Shown: in pieces, positions 15,879 to 26,200 of the stretch | Numbering within the stretch: position 1 is the first letter of the stretch | Layout of the letters: each line of letters opens with the position of its first letter | NCBI GenBank assembly: GCA_044226485.1 | Contig: JBGAGY010000003.1 | Coordinates: 1-64,000 of the forward strand | Direction: 5' to 3' | DNA: 64,000 nucleotides | Source: UBA6663 sp044226485 | Lineage (GTDB): Bacteria; Chloroflexota; Anaerolineae; Anaerolineales; UBA6663 | Notes under the pieces: generated by a model | Seen by the model: the letters and a program-made list of their open reading frames with translations, nothing else | Told to the model about the DNA's origin: nothing | The model's database searches: none | Position numbers and translations under genes: made by a program

Positions 15879-17279
15879 ATGACCGCCTATAAAGAAACCG
15901 TAGCCGGCCGCACGTATGAGTTCTCCGACCTGCGCACGCTGCTGGCGCGGGCGAGCGCGCCGAAGTCCGGCGACGCCCTGGCCGGCATCGGCGCCGAGAG
16001 TGCTGAAGAGCGCGTCGCGGCGCAACGCGCGCTGGCCAACGTTCCGCTGAAGACGTTCCTTGACGACGCTGTCATCCCTTACGAAAGCGACGACGTCACG
16101 CGTCTGATCCTCGACACCCACGACAGAGCCGCCTTCGGGCCGGTGAGCGCGTTGACGGTCGGCGGCTTTCGAGACTGGCTGCTCAGTTATGCCGTCGACG
16201 GGCCGACCCTGGAAGCGCTCAGCCCGGGCCTGACACCGGAGATGGTCTCGGCCGTGGCCAAGCTGATGCGCAATCAGGATCTCGTCCTTGTGGCGCAGAA
16301 GCGCCGCGTGGTGACTCGCTTTCGCAACACGTTGGGCCTCGCCGGTCGCGTGGCGGCCCGCTTGCAGCCCAATCACCCGACTGACGATCCAGCCGGGATC
16401 GCGGCCGCAATCGTCGACGGCCTGCTCTACGGCTGTGGCGATGCCGTGATCGGCATCAACCCGGCCTCAGACAGCCCGCAGCGCGTGATCGACTTGCTCA
16501 CGATGTTGGACGATCTGATCCAGCGCTATCACGTGCCGACGCAAAGCTGCGTGCTCGCGCACGTAACCACGCAGATGCAGGCCATCGAGCGCGGCGCGCC
16601 GGTGGACCTCGTCTTTCAGTCCGTCGCCGGCACTGAGGCCGCCAACAAGAGCTTCGGCATCACGCTTACGATGCTCGGCGAAGCGCGAGAGATGGCGCTG
16701 GCTCTCAAGCGCGGCACCGTCGGCGACAACGTCATGTACTTCGAGACCGGCCAGGGCAGCGCGCTCTCGGCCGACGCCCATCACGGCGTCGATCAACAGA
16801 CCTGCGAGGCGCGCGCCTATGGCGTCGCCCGGCACTTCAAACCGCTGCTCGTGAACACAGTCGTCGGCTTCATCGGACCCGAGTATCTGTATGACGGAGC
16901 ACAGATCACGCGCGCCGGCCTCGAAGACCACTTCGCCGGCAAGCTCCTCGGTCTGCCGATGGGCTGCGACGTCTGCTACACCAACCACGCCGAAGCCGAC
17001 CAGAACGACATGGACAACCTGCTGACGCTCCTGGGCGTCGCCGGCTGCAACTACTTCATGGGCGTCCCCGGCGCTGACGACATCATGCTCAGCTACCAGA
17101 GCACGTCGTTCCACGACATCCTTTATCTCCGCCAGGCGCTCGGGTTGCGGCCCGCGCCTGAATTCGAAGCGTGGCTCGCTGACATGGGCATTCTGAAAGA
17201 GGGGCGCGACCTGTTGCCTGCGACGTCGAACCACCCGCTTCTCGCCGCAGGGCCGTGGAAGACGACGAAGGACGACTGA
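15879..17279 (+). CDS. eutB: Ethanolamine ammonia-lyase large subunit
   Basis: A 466-aa adenosylcobalamin-dependent lyase subunit, close to the usual 453-467 aa. Diagnostic stretches are LANVPLKTFLDDAVIPYESD, LMRNQDLVLVAQKRRVVTRF, LQPNHPTDDPAGIAAAIVDG, GCGDAVIGINPASDS, FQSVAGTEAANKSFGI, MYFETGQGSALSADAHHG and GCDVCYTNHAEADQNDMDNL. It cleaves ethanolamine to acetaldehyde and ammonia with EutC. The ATG at 15879 follows CCGGAGGG; the longer open frame covers only the repeat region. No EutA reactivase or microcompartment shell genes are nearby, and no cobalamin riboswitch was seen. Confidence 0.97.
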   Translation: MTAYKETVAGRTYEFSDLRTLLARASAPKSGDALAGIGAESAEERVAAQRALANVPLKTFLDDAVIPYESDDVTRLILDTHDRAAFGPVSALTVGGFRDWLLSYAVDGPTLEALSPGLTPEMVSAVAKLMRNQDLVLVAQKRRVVTRFRNTLGLAGRVAARLQPNHPTDDPAGIAAAIVDGLLYGCGDAVIGINPASDSPQRVIDLLTMLDDLIQRYHVPTQSCVLAHVTTQMQAIERGAPVDLVFQSVAGTEAANKSFGITLTMLGEAREMALALKRGTVGDNVMYFETGQGSALSADAHHGVDQQTCEARAYGVARHFKPLLVNTVVGFIGPEYLYDGAQITRAGLEDHFAGKLLGLPMGCDVCYTNHAEADQNDMDNLLTLLGVAGCNYFMGVPGADDIMLSYQSTSFHDILYLRQALGLRPAPEFEAWLADMGILKEGRDLLPATSNHPLLAAGPWKTTKDD

Positions 17280-17326
17280 CGAAGGGTGAACGACTTTTCA
17301 TCGTTCGTTCTCTTCATGGAGTTGCC

Positions 17327-18097
17327 ATGACCGACCTGACACCGCTCGATCCCTGGCGTGATCTCGCCAAACTGACCACGGCGCGCATCGGTCTGGGGCG
17401 TGCCGGCGGCAGCCTGCCGACGCGCGAGGTGCTCGACTTCCAGTTGGCCCACGCCCGCGCCCGCGATGCCGTGCATCTGCCCTTCGACGCGACGGCCATC
17501 GAGAAGGAACTGGCCGGACGAGGCTGGCCGTGTCTGACTGTTCAAAGCCAGGCCATCGATCGGGCCGCGTACCTGCAAAATCCCAATCGAGGGCGGCGCC
17601 TTTCGCCGGAAGGCAAAGCCGCGCTCGCGGCCTGGAAGGCCGAGGCCTCGTCAAGCTTTGATGTTGCCTTCGTGGTGGCCGATGGGTTGTCGGCCCTGGC
17701 GACGCACCGGCATGCCGTATCGCTCCTCGACGCCACCGTGCCTTTGCTGAACGAACGCCGCTGGCGCGTCGCGCCGATCGTGGTCGCGCGGCAAGGTCGT
17801 GTGGCGCTGGGCGATGAGGTCGGCGAGGCGTTGGGCGCTGAGGTCGTCGTGGTCTTGATCGGAGAGCGCCCGGGTCTGGGCTCGGCAGACAGCCTCGGCG
17901 TCTATCTGACCTACGGTCCGAGAGTTGGGCGCACGGACGCCGAACGCAATTGCATCTCAAACGTGCGCCAGGAAGGGCTCTCCTACAACGAGGCCGCGCG
18001 CAAGATCCTCTACCTGCTCACTGAAGCGCGACGTTTGAAACTCAGCGGCGTGGATCTGAAAGACGAAACCGGGGACGCGCCGAAACAACTCGCGTAA
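17327..18097 (+). CDS. eutC: Ethanolamine ammonia-lyase small subunit
   Basis: A 256-aa EutC. Family motifs include TTARIGLGRAGGSLPTREVL (N-terminal), DFQLAHARARDAVHLPFD, VVADGLSALATHRHAV, IGERPGLGSADSLGVYLTYG and the C-terminal RNCISNVRQEGLSYNEAARK. It completes the B12-binding site of the holoenzyme with EutB. The start ATG at 17327 is 47 nt after eutB; the upstream open frame from 17255 overlaps eutB and is unlikely to be used. A hairpin terminator follows about 50 nt after the stop. Confidence 0.96.
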   Translation: MTDLTPLDPWRDLAKLTTARIGLGRAGGSLPTREVLDFQLAHARARDAVHLPFDATAIEKELAGRGWPCLTVQSQAIDRAAYLQNPNRGRRLSPEGKAALAAWKAEASSSFDVAFVVADGLSALATHRHAVSLLDATVPLLNERRWRVAPIVVARQGRVALGDEVGEALGAEVVVVLIGERPGLGSADSLGVYLTYGPRVGRTDAERNCISNVRQEGLSYNEAARKILYLLTEARRLKLSGVDLKDETGDAPKQLA

Positions 18098-18145
18098 CGT
18101 TCGACAACGTGTGCGGGTTGGGTCCAGGCGGATATGATTCAGTCA

Positions 18146-18178
18146 ACGCCGCGGGGGAGAGTTCTCACCCCGCGGCGT
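18146..18178 (+). terminator. Hairpin after eutC
   Basis: An 11-bp perfect stem ACGCCGCGGGG (18146-18156) / complement (18168-18178) encloses an 11-base loop that can pair further (GAGAG/TTCTC). It is followed by ATTCT, a weak T-tract. It separates eutC from the nitroreductase gene. Confidence 0.7.
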
Positions 18179-18200
18179 ATTCTGTCAGCCTGGAGCATCT

Positions 18201-18812
18201 GTGAGCCTGACCCGAACGAACCCGACCCTCGACATTCATCCGCTACTCATGGCGCGCTGGAGCCCGCGTGCGTTCTCCGGTGAGAGCCTCACCGACGCCG
18301 AACTGCTGCCGCTCTTCGAAGCTGCCAGGTGGGCGCCATCGGGGAACAACGAGCAGCCCTGGCGCTTCATCGTCGCCCGCCACGATCAGCCCGAGGCGTT
18401 TGCCAGGATCTACAGCTGTCTGAGCGAGAACAACCGTCGCTGGGCGGGGTCGGCCGGCGCCCTGGTTCTGGCCGTCACCGCCCGAATCAATACGCGCGGA
18501 CGAGAGAACAACCACGCGCGATATGACCTCGGGCAGGCCGTCGCGCACCTCAGCGTTCAGGCCACCGCCGATGGGTTGTTCGTCCGGCAGATGGGCGGCT
18601 TCTCGGCTACGGCAGCGCGTGAGGCCTTCTCCATCCCAGAGGAGTTCGACCCCGTGGTGGTCATGGCCATCGGACGCATGGGCGACCCGGCCACACTGGC
18701 TGACGCCGATCGCGAACGCGAACTTTCCACGCGCTCGCGCCGCGAACTGGCTGAGACCGTCTTCGCCGGCGTCTGGAACCAGCCGGCCAGCCTGGCTCAG
18801 ACAGAGCGGTAG
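18201..18812 (+). CDS. Nitroreductase family protein
   Basis: A 203-aa FMN-dependent nitroreductase-fold protein. The N-terminal FMN-phosphate motif is RWSPRAFSGESLTDAELLPL, followed by ARWAPSGNNEQPWRFIVARH and, near the C-terminus, EEFDPVVVMAIGRMGDP. It would reduce nitro compounds, quinones or flavins using NAD(P)H. The GTG at 18201 is preceded by CTGGAGCATCT. The gene abuts the next one tail to tail, with the two stops directly adjacent (18810-18815). Confidence 0.9.
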   Translation: MSLTRTNPTLDIHPLLMARWSPRAFSGESLTDAELLPLFEAARWAPSGNNEQPWRFIVARHDQPEAFARIYSCLSENNRRWAGSAGALVLAVTARINTRGRENNHARYDLGQAVAHLSVQATADGLFVRQMGGFSATAAREAFSIPEEFDPVVVMAIGRMGDPATLADADRERELSTRSRRELAETVFAGVWNQPASLAQTER

Positions 18813-19715
18813 CTATTGGCTGGTCCCGTTCCAGCCCGCGATCCGCGCCAGCAACCACCAGAAGGCTTCGCCCTTCAGTTTGCAGTTGAAGCCGTGCGAA
18901 TGCGCGCAATCTGGAAGTGCGGCGCATTGGTCGGCGTGTGTTGAGCACCACGAGCTGCACCAAGGGCAGCTGTCATCGGCATCGGCGAAGTACACGCCGT
19001 CGGGGTTGTAGCTTTCGATGTCGGCGAAGTCGAACAGGATCTTGTGATTGGCCGTCGCGTAGGCACGGATCTGATTGTTGCGCAGGTAAAGGTTGCCCGT
19101 GGGCCCGGAGCCATCGAGATGCCCGGTCATGTACACGAAGCGCACATTCGGGAAATCGTGCTCGAGGCCGCTCATCAGGCTCAAATAGTTCGCGATGTCG
19201 CTTTCGCTCTGCCAGCTGACCTGACCGCACCAAGACCACAACACCACGTTGCGATCGCTCCCCGAGCCGCTCAAGTAAGCGCGCGTCGCACTGGCCCAAC
19301 TGACGAGGTCCGGATTGCCGAGGTCGCCGCCCGGCGTGTAGTCCGCGATCGACAGTGTGCCCGCCTCGAGCGCGCCATCGGTGTTGAAAGCCAGCAACGG
19401 ATTCTGAGTCAGCCAGTATTCGGCGCCGCTGATGAGTTGGCTGCCGTGCGACGTGTGCCCATAGCTCACGCGCAGCTGGCTCTTGGCGAGGTTGATGTAG
19501 CTCGCGGGCACAGCGCTGATATTGGCAGTCAGGTGATTGACGATGATGTCCGAAGACGTCAGGCTCGAGGCCTGACGCAGGATACCCGGCAGCGTCAACC
19601 GGTACGAATTCCCCGGCTGTGCCAGAGCGGTGTCGAGCGCCGCCCCATCCACGAACCCAAATACGCCCGAGACCACTGCCGCCAGACACACGCGAGTTAC
19701 CAGACGAAAAAACAT
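18813..19715 (-). CDS. Secreted protein of unknown function
   Basis: A 300-aa protein with a clear signal peptide (FFRLVTRVCLAAVVSGVFGF, cleavage probably near ALAQP). The mature part contains LRVSYGHTSHGSQLISGAEY, VVLWSWCGQVSWQSESDIAN and FVYMTGHLDGSGPTGNLYLR. A cysteine-rich stretch (SCPWCSSWCSTHADQCAALP, then DCAHSHGFNCKLKG) follows near the C-terminus. Conserved-looking His, Asp and Cys residues suggest an extracellular enzyme or metal-binding protein, but the family was not recognised. The ATG at 19715 is chosen for the AGGAAGG seven bases upstream. Confidence 0.7.
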   Translation of the reverse strand: MFFRLVTRVCLAAVVSGVFGFVDGAALDTALAQPGNSYRLTLPGILRQASSLTSSDIIVNHLTANISAVPASYINLAKSQLRVSYGHTSHGSQLISGAEYWLTQNPLLAFNTDGALEAGTLSIADYTPGGDLGNPDLVSWASATRAYLSGSGSDRNVVLWSWCGQVSWQSESDIANYLSLMSGLEHDFPNVRFVYMTGHLDGSGPTGNLYLRNNQIRAYATANHKILFDFADIESYNPDGVYFADADDSCPWCSSWCSTHADQCAALPDCAHSHGFNCKLKGEAFWWLLARIAGWNGTSQ

Positions 19716-20241
19716 AGTGCCTTCCTTGTTGGCAACGTTATCCGGCCAACGGGAGGCTCTGTCCATCCACTTTATTCAGGAATGTAAGTCGATCGAGTTT
19801 GGCTGCTTGCGATTGGATACAGTATCAAGTTGGAGCATACATAAGGCCGATCCAGTTAGTCCCGGTCATCGACCTTGGCCCGGATGACCTCGCCATGCGC
19901 CCGTCCTGCAATCAGCCGGGCGCGTCGGGCGTGCCGAACGTGGCCATCAGGCGCACCGCCCGCCGAGCAATCCTTCGCACTTCATGACATGTGCCCGGCC
20001 TTCGACTTCACGCACGCATAGGTCTGCTGCACGAGGTGTTCAAGGACTGGCAGCCGATAGCTCTGAGACGCTTGCTGTCGACACACACGCTGCTCGTCAG
20101 GTGCTTGCCCAGACCGGCCAACCAATCCGAAGTGCGCACCGTGGCCGCGATCAAGCAAGCGGCGATCTTGCGTGACGCGGCGAACGGCCTCCGCTAGGAC
20201 CCGCTGTCGCAGGCTGCGCGCAGGGTGAGCCTGGCTCAACG
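19716..20241. other. Intergenic region, no convincing gene
   Basis: A 526-nt stretch between the start of the secreted-protein gene and the 3' end of the giant gene. It is AT-richer in its left half (19760-19860). The right half keeps several short open frames on both strands (for example 19991-20197 +, 19982-20239 -) without ribosome binding sites or recognisable motifs. It may hold decayed coding sequence. Confidence 0.4.
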
Positions 20242-23200
20242 TCAGGGTTTGGGCTCACCCTCGGTCAACAGCGCGAGCTGCGCCAGGACCTTGCGCTGGA
20301 AGGCCCGCTGCTCGGCTTTCAACGTCGCCAGTTCGGCGGCCAGTGACTCGACTGCATCGGCCGCGTCCGTCGTCTCAATCGGACGGAGCGTCGACCGACT
20401 GAAGCCCATCAGCGCCGGCCGCTCCACGTAGGTCACGCGGTGCAACACACGCCACACCTTGTTCGGCGCCGCGGCCTGAGCCTGACGGAGCGCGCGGGCC
20501 TCCTCGTCGTTGCTGGCCAGCCACTCGGGATCCACTACCTCATTGAAGAAGTCGTGCCAGTGAGCCGCGCTGTTCTCAAGGAAGAAACTCATGAAGCGAT
20601 AGCGATCGACCTTCTCGCCGGGCTGGATCGGTTGGTCGCGAAAGTCGGTGATGTTGCGGCACTCGACCCCGCCAAGATCCACATGCAACTCCATCCCTTT
20701 GCTGGCCGAGGACGCCTTGCTCATGGTCTGGGTCAGGCTCACCGTGGCCAGCGCCGTCAGTTCGGCGGCCATGCCGCCTTCGACCTCGCCATGCAGCCCA
20801 AGGCCGACGGCGAGGTTGAACGAGCCGCCGATCGAGTGCTGCACGGTGCTCGCGAACTGCTGCTCCTCGGCCCGGAAGCCGCCGTCTCCGTCCCAGACGT
20901 AGGTGTTGACGATGTTGCGCTTGCCTGCCCGGATCTGCAGATCCTCCATCTTGCGCTGCCAGCTGGCGAAGCTGACGGCGGCGTTGGCGCGATCCGACAC
21001 GTCGTCGATCTGGCTCTGAATCAGCGAGGCGCGCTCGGAAGCGGCATCCTGTTGGCTGGCTTTTGACTCGTCGTAGGCCTCGATCAGGTCGTCGTTGAGA
21101 TCGGCCAACCGGTCTTCCTTGTCCGCGATGGCGGTTGCCGTGATCGTCGTGTCGCCGGTGCGCAGCCGTTTCTTGTCGTCGCGGATCTCCTTGCCGAGCG
21201 TGCGCACCTGCCGCTCGAGGTCCTTGATCCTGACGTCCTCCGGGCTGTTCGCTTCAGTTTCGCCGGCCAGGGCCGTGGCCTTGCCGCTGTCGCCGGCCCT
21301 GTCGATCTCGCGGCTCAACGAGGCCTCGTCGACCAGCCCGGCGTTGAACTGGTTGAAATAGGCCTGATGCGACGCATCGCGGAACTCGATCTGCGTCTTG
21401 AGATCGTAGGCTTCGCGCAGGCGGAAGTAGCTGGCCGGATACAGAGATCCGTACCGGTTGCGCATCTCGGGCACGTGGCCGAAGAAACGATCGCTCGTCG
21501 CGCGGCTGCCGGTCAGGCCGTCCAGGCTGCCCGACATGGTATAGGCCGGGTTGATCAGGAACGTGATCGTGTTGACGTCGAGCGTGTCGCCCGCGACCGG
21601 CAGCACGCTGTACCCGATCATGCGCCCCGTGCGCTTGAGCTGGCTGACGAACACGTCGGCGAGGCCGCTGGTGACCAGCGCATACCCGATGTTCTTTGGG
21701 ATGAAGCGCCGGCCCAGATGCGGGAAGTGCGCGTCGGACTCGCGATTGCCGCGCAGCTCAAGCCGGTCGGTCTGCCCGAGGCTGTGCCCCGCGCTGACGG
21801 TGCTGGCGTTCTGCCAGTGATAGGCGAACTCCGCCTCGCCCTGCAGGCCCGCCTTGGCCTTGACGATCATCATCTGCACGGCGACGCCGGCGCTGACCTC
21901 GGCCTCCGCGCCGACGAACAGTTCGGCTTTCGCGCCCAGGCTCACGTCCTGCTCGCGGGTCCAGCTGTACAGGACGTCGCTCGACTGGATCAACTCGACC
22001 GACGTCGCGCCGTTGTAGTCATCCTCCTCGGTCAGGTTCTCGGTCGGCACCGGCGGCGGCCCTTCGATGTAGCCGATCAGAGTCGGGTTGATCTGCGTGT
22101 TGCCGATCCAGCGCAATTCGAGTTCTTCGATGCGCTGCTCGTCGAGGATCTCGACGCCCCCTGGCCCGCTCAGCGCCACGCAGCGAGTCATCATCGCTGT
22201 CTTGTTGTGTTGGGCGTCGACCTTGACCCGCGAGTACTCGATGGTCTGCACCTGCCCGACCCGCGCCGCGCTTTCGCCATCAGCGGGCCTCTGGCGGCGC
22301 CCGATGGGTGCCGTGCACGGCGCCCAATGAATGCCCTGCAAGGCGCTGCCCGGGCGGCCGGTGTGGTCGCGGGCAGCGTCGCCCATGGCTTCGTCGCACG
22401 GGAAGTAGGCCACCAGGCCGGGCTCGTTGCCGCTCAAGGTGAAGACAGCGTTGGTCTCGGCCTCTTCGGCACTCAGGGCCACATCCCAGATCCGCAGTTC
22501 GGCGAGCTGACCCTGCCAACCTGTGCCTGACGGATAACCGCCCAGGTAGACGTCGCCGAGGTCGGCGATAGCCTGAGTGTGCTTCTTGAGGCCCTGAGGG
22601 TCCGCGGCCCGGGTGCTGTGCAGCAGCCTCCCGTCGGCGTAGATCCGCATCTCGCCTTTGGCCACATCTTTCACGAACGCCCAGTGAGTCCAACGACCGC
22701 GGTACACGTCAAGGTCGAGCGCCTGCGTGAGCGCGTCCTGTCCCGTCGTCCGCTCTCCGGCCGAGAAGCTCACCTGGCCGATGTGGAGCGGAAGGTGGAT
22801 GGCCAGGGCGCCGGTGTCAGCGCCCATCAGGAAGATCGCCGGCTGGGCGGCGGCCGGCATGATGGGCGCGCTACGGGCCCAACACTCGATCGTCACCTGG
22901 TCACGGACCGAGGCGAAGATCCCGTCCGGGAGTTTGATCGGCGTCCCGGTCAACTCGATCGCCGACCGGTAGCGCTCGGGCAGCCAGACCTCGCCCTGTC
23001 CGTCCGCGTCATAGCAGGCGTCGAAGTGGCTGTGGCATAGCCGACGATCGCGATCCCGATAGCTCAACGTGACCCGTCCGGTGCAACTCTCGATCGCGTG
23101 CAGACGGCTGAACGCGCGGACGTCACTGAGGAGGCCGCCGGTGACGGTCAGCCCGCGCGCGTCCTGTTGCCCTCGAACGGTCCGCAAAGCTTCAGCCCGG

Positions 23201-26200
23201 CTGTGCCGGCTGGCGACGTCCTCAAGGTACGACGCGCTCAGGCGCGCGATCTCGAGCTGCACCTCAGCCAGCCGCGTTTGCAGCCGGGCCAGTTCGGCCT
23301 CCAGTTTGCTGACCGTGCTGAGCCGATCGGCTTTGGTGGCCCGCAGGTCGCGCAACGTCTCCTGATGGGCCACGATCTCCAGCGAGAGGCGCCGGCGCGT
23401 CGCGTCGTGTTCGAGTTCAAGGCTCCGGTCCCGATAGCCCAGCTGCATCGAGAACTGAACGCCGTTCAGCACGAACTGCAGGGACATCAGTTTCTGAGTC
23501 GGGCCAGACACCACGACCGGATCGTTGAGCCGGATCGGGATGAAGGGCAACGTGACGAATGACGATCCAGGCTGGTTCGGCACGAGCCAGCCCGAAGACC
23601 CCTGATCGTTGCGGACCAGGACATCCGGCGACCAGCTTGCGCTCCCCGGGCTGCCCCGGAAGCGGAAGCCTCTAACCCTGAACCCCGGTTTCACCTGGAC
23701 GATCCCGAGGTCGATCGCCGCTCCACCGAGATCGCCCCGATCGATGAACGCGTCTTTGTTCCACGTCGCATTGTCGACAGTGACGATCTCGCCTCCGGCC
23801 CGTTGGCAGATCAACCGGGGCGCCAACCGATTGGCCTTCGCGTAGAACTCGAGGCCCACCACGTCGGCATCGTCGGGCGCTTCGACCGGGCTTGTGTCGA
23901 TGTAGCGCAACGACGGTGAGGCCGGGTCGCTCGGGTTAAACGGGTTGCGCTTCAACTCAAAGGGCCCGGCTTCTTTGACCAGTTCGCCGGCGATGGCCTG
24001 CTGGACCCGCTCAAGCTGTTGATTCAAGGAAACGATCGAGTCGAGTTCAGCCTGGATCTTCCGATCCAGCTCGGCTTCGCTGCGTGCCACAGCCAGGGCT
24101 TTGGTGGTCCGATCGATCTGCGTGACGAGCTGCCGCTCTTCAGACTGCGCCCGCTCCAGATCGCGCAGCATTTGCTCCGGATCGCTGGGGCCGACGCCGG
24201 CGACGTCCAGACCGACAAGTTGGGCAACTTCGTCCGATCGGGTTCGCGTGACCAAGTTCGATACCACAGTGATCGAGTGGCGCCTGACCTCCAGGGTGCT
24301 CCACTCGCCCGTCACGTCGGTCACCTCAAAGCAGCGCATCAGGCGCACGCCGTCGGGCACCACAAAACTCCAGCGCACCGTGAACCAGCCGTCCGGCGAT
24401 CCAGGCTCGTCCACGATCGCTTGCCCCGTCGGAGCGAACGGGAGTTTCGCGCCATCGCGGCTTGTGCGCCCCCACAGCGACGGCGCAAACGGCACGCCGG
24501 GCCCCGGCCAGCCGCGTGCGCGACACTCGAAGCGCTCGACGTACTCGGCGCCCTCGCTCACGGCGAAGAGCGCGTCGTTGCTGAAAGTGACGACCTCGGT
24601 GAGGCCGTCGCCAAGCCGACGATCGAGGACCGCGCCGCCCGGATACGGGTGGCCGAGCACGTCGCCGTGATTGGCGTTGACCGAGAAGTCGTACGTCGTT
24701 GGCCGGCCGTCGGCGCCGTCGGACGTGGCACCCAGACGCCAGTAGCCATACAGGCCGGGCTCGCGGCCCGCCAGAGCGAAGTGCATGGCGTCACGGATCT
24801 GCTTGACGCTGCGCTCGCGATCCCAGAGCCGCACCTCGGCGATCTGGCCCTGGAAGGAAGGCGAACCCTCGTGCCCGTGTGCGATGAGCAGCCGCGTCGG
24901 GCGAATCGAGCTGATCGGCCGTGGGGCGGCCTGCGCCTCGGCGTCGATGGCCGCGGTCAACCGCTGAGCCTTCGTCGGGCCAACGCCGTCATAGACCCAG
25001 CTGAAGTCGGGATGACCCTCCCAGGGTGCCAGCCAGACCCGGCCTTCGGCGCCGCGAAGAAAGTTGTCGCCGCTCACGGGCAAGAGTCTGAGATAGCGGT
25101 CCGCCCGGTCCACATTCCAGCGCTGGACGGCGTCCATCGGCCCCGGTGCTCGCATGACGAGCGCGTTCTGACCGTCGGCCGAGAGCACCAACCCGGCTGC
25201 ATCTCGAATCACGAACACGCCAACAGCAACCTTCTCGAATGACCATAGCCGTGAGCTATCGCCCCGAGCCCGCCCCAGCGTCGGTGCCACGCCGTCGGCG
25301 CCGCCCGTGACCAGCTCGCGACCGTGAACCGTGAGCGTCCCGACGTCATAGCGCGACGGATCGTCGCCCGGGTCGCCGGCGACGAGAGTCAGATGAGCGG
25401 CCAGTTCGTTGCGAAGCCCGTCAAGCGTTTTCTGTTTGGCGGCCAGCGCCGCATGAGTGAACAGCGCCTGGAGTTCGTCGGAGCGAAAGACCGCCGCCGG
25501 CTGCCCGTCGATCAAGAGCTGCAGCCCGACTGCGCCGTACGTTGCTGCCAGGTGTGTCCACTCCCGCAACCGGGGCCGGATCGAGGTCGACAATCGCATG
25601 GAGGGCGCATCGGGTTGGAGCGAGTCGAGCGCCAAGCACCAGACGCCGCCGGAGATCTGCAGGGCGGCGTTCCAATCGCTCGCGGCCCCGGCGTCGGCCT
25701 CAGCCGCCACCACGATTTGATCAACGGCCGATTCGGGGCGCGCCCAGGCCTCGAGCACGAACCCCGCTGAAAGCTTGAGCTTACTGCCCAGCGCGACGCG
25801 AACGCCGTCCTCTTGGCCGTCGAACATCAGGCCACGGCGCCGGCGCGTTTGCTGTTCGGCGTCGACCACTGCGGCTTCGGTCCACAGGCGCTCGACCGTG
25901 AAGCTGAGCGAGTCCTTCTGCACCACCGCGTATTCGCCGTCATAGCTGTCGTGATTGACGATCTGCGCGCCCCCGCCGGCCTCCAGGCCGTGGTCGACGG
26001 CCGTCACGATCAACTGACCATCGCCGTCCACACGGTAGCCGGTCACCAGGCCGTCGAAGACCAGGCCGGTCTGCTCGTCGGGAACCTGCCCCCAGTTGCC
26101 GAGGTTGCCCGCGGCGATCGTCGTGTCGAGCTCCAGATCTCGGCCGGCGAGTGCTTTGACGATGTGCAGGCCGTCGAGGTCCTGCGTGTTCTCCAGGCGA

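Noticed and set aside
19991..20197. Possible transposase fragment between the secreted protein and the giant gene
   Set aside because: The short frames on both strands show no catalytic residues or terminal repeats, so no mobile element can be claimed.
21367..22530. Plus-strand frames within the giant LamG gene
   Set aside because: Several long ones occur because of GC-rich codons; the minus strand has one continuous 2,415-codon frame with recognisable domains.
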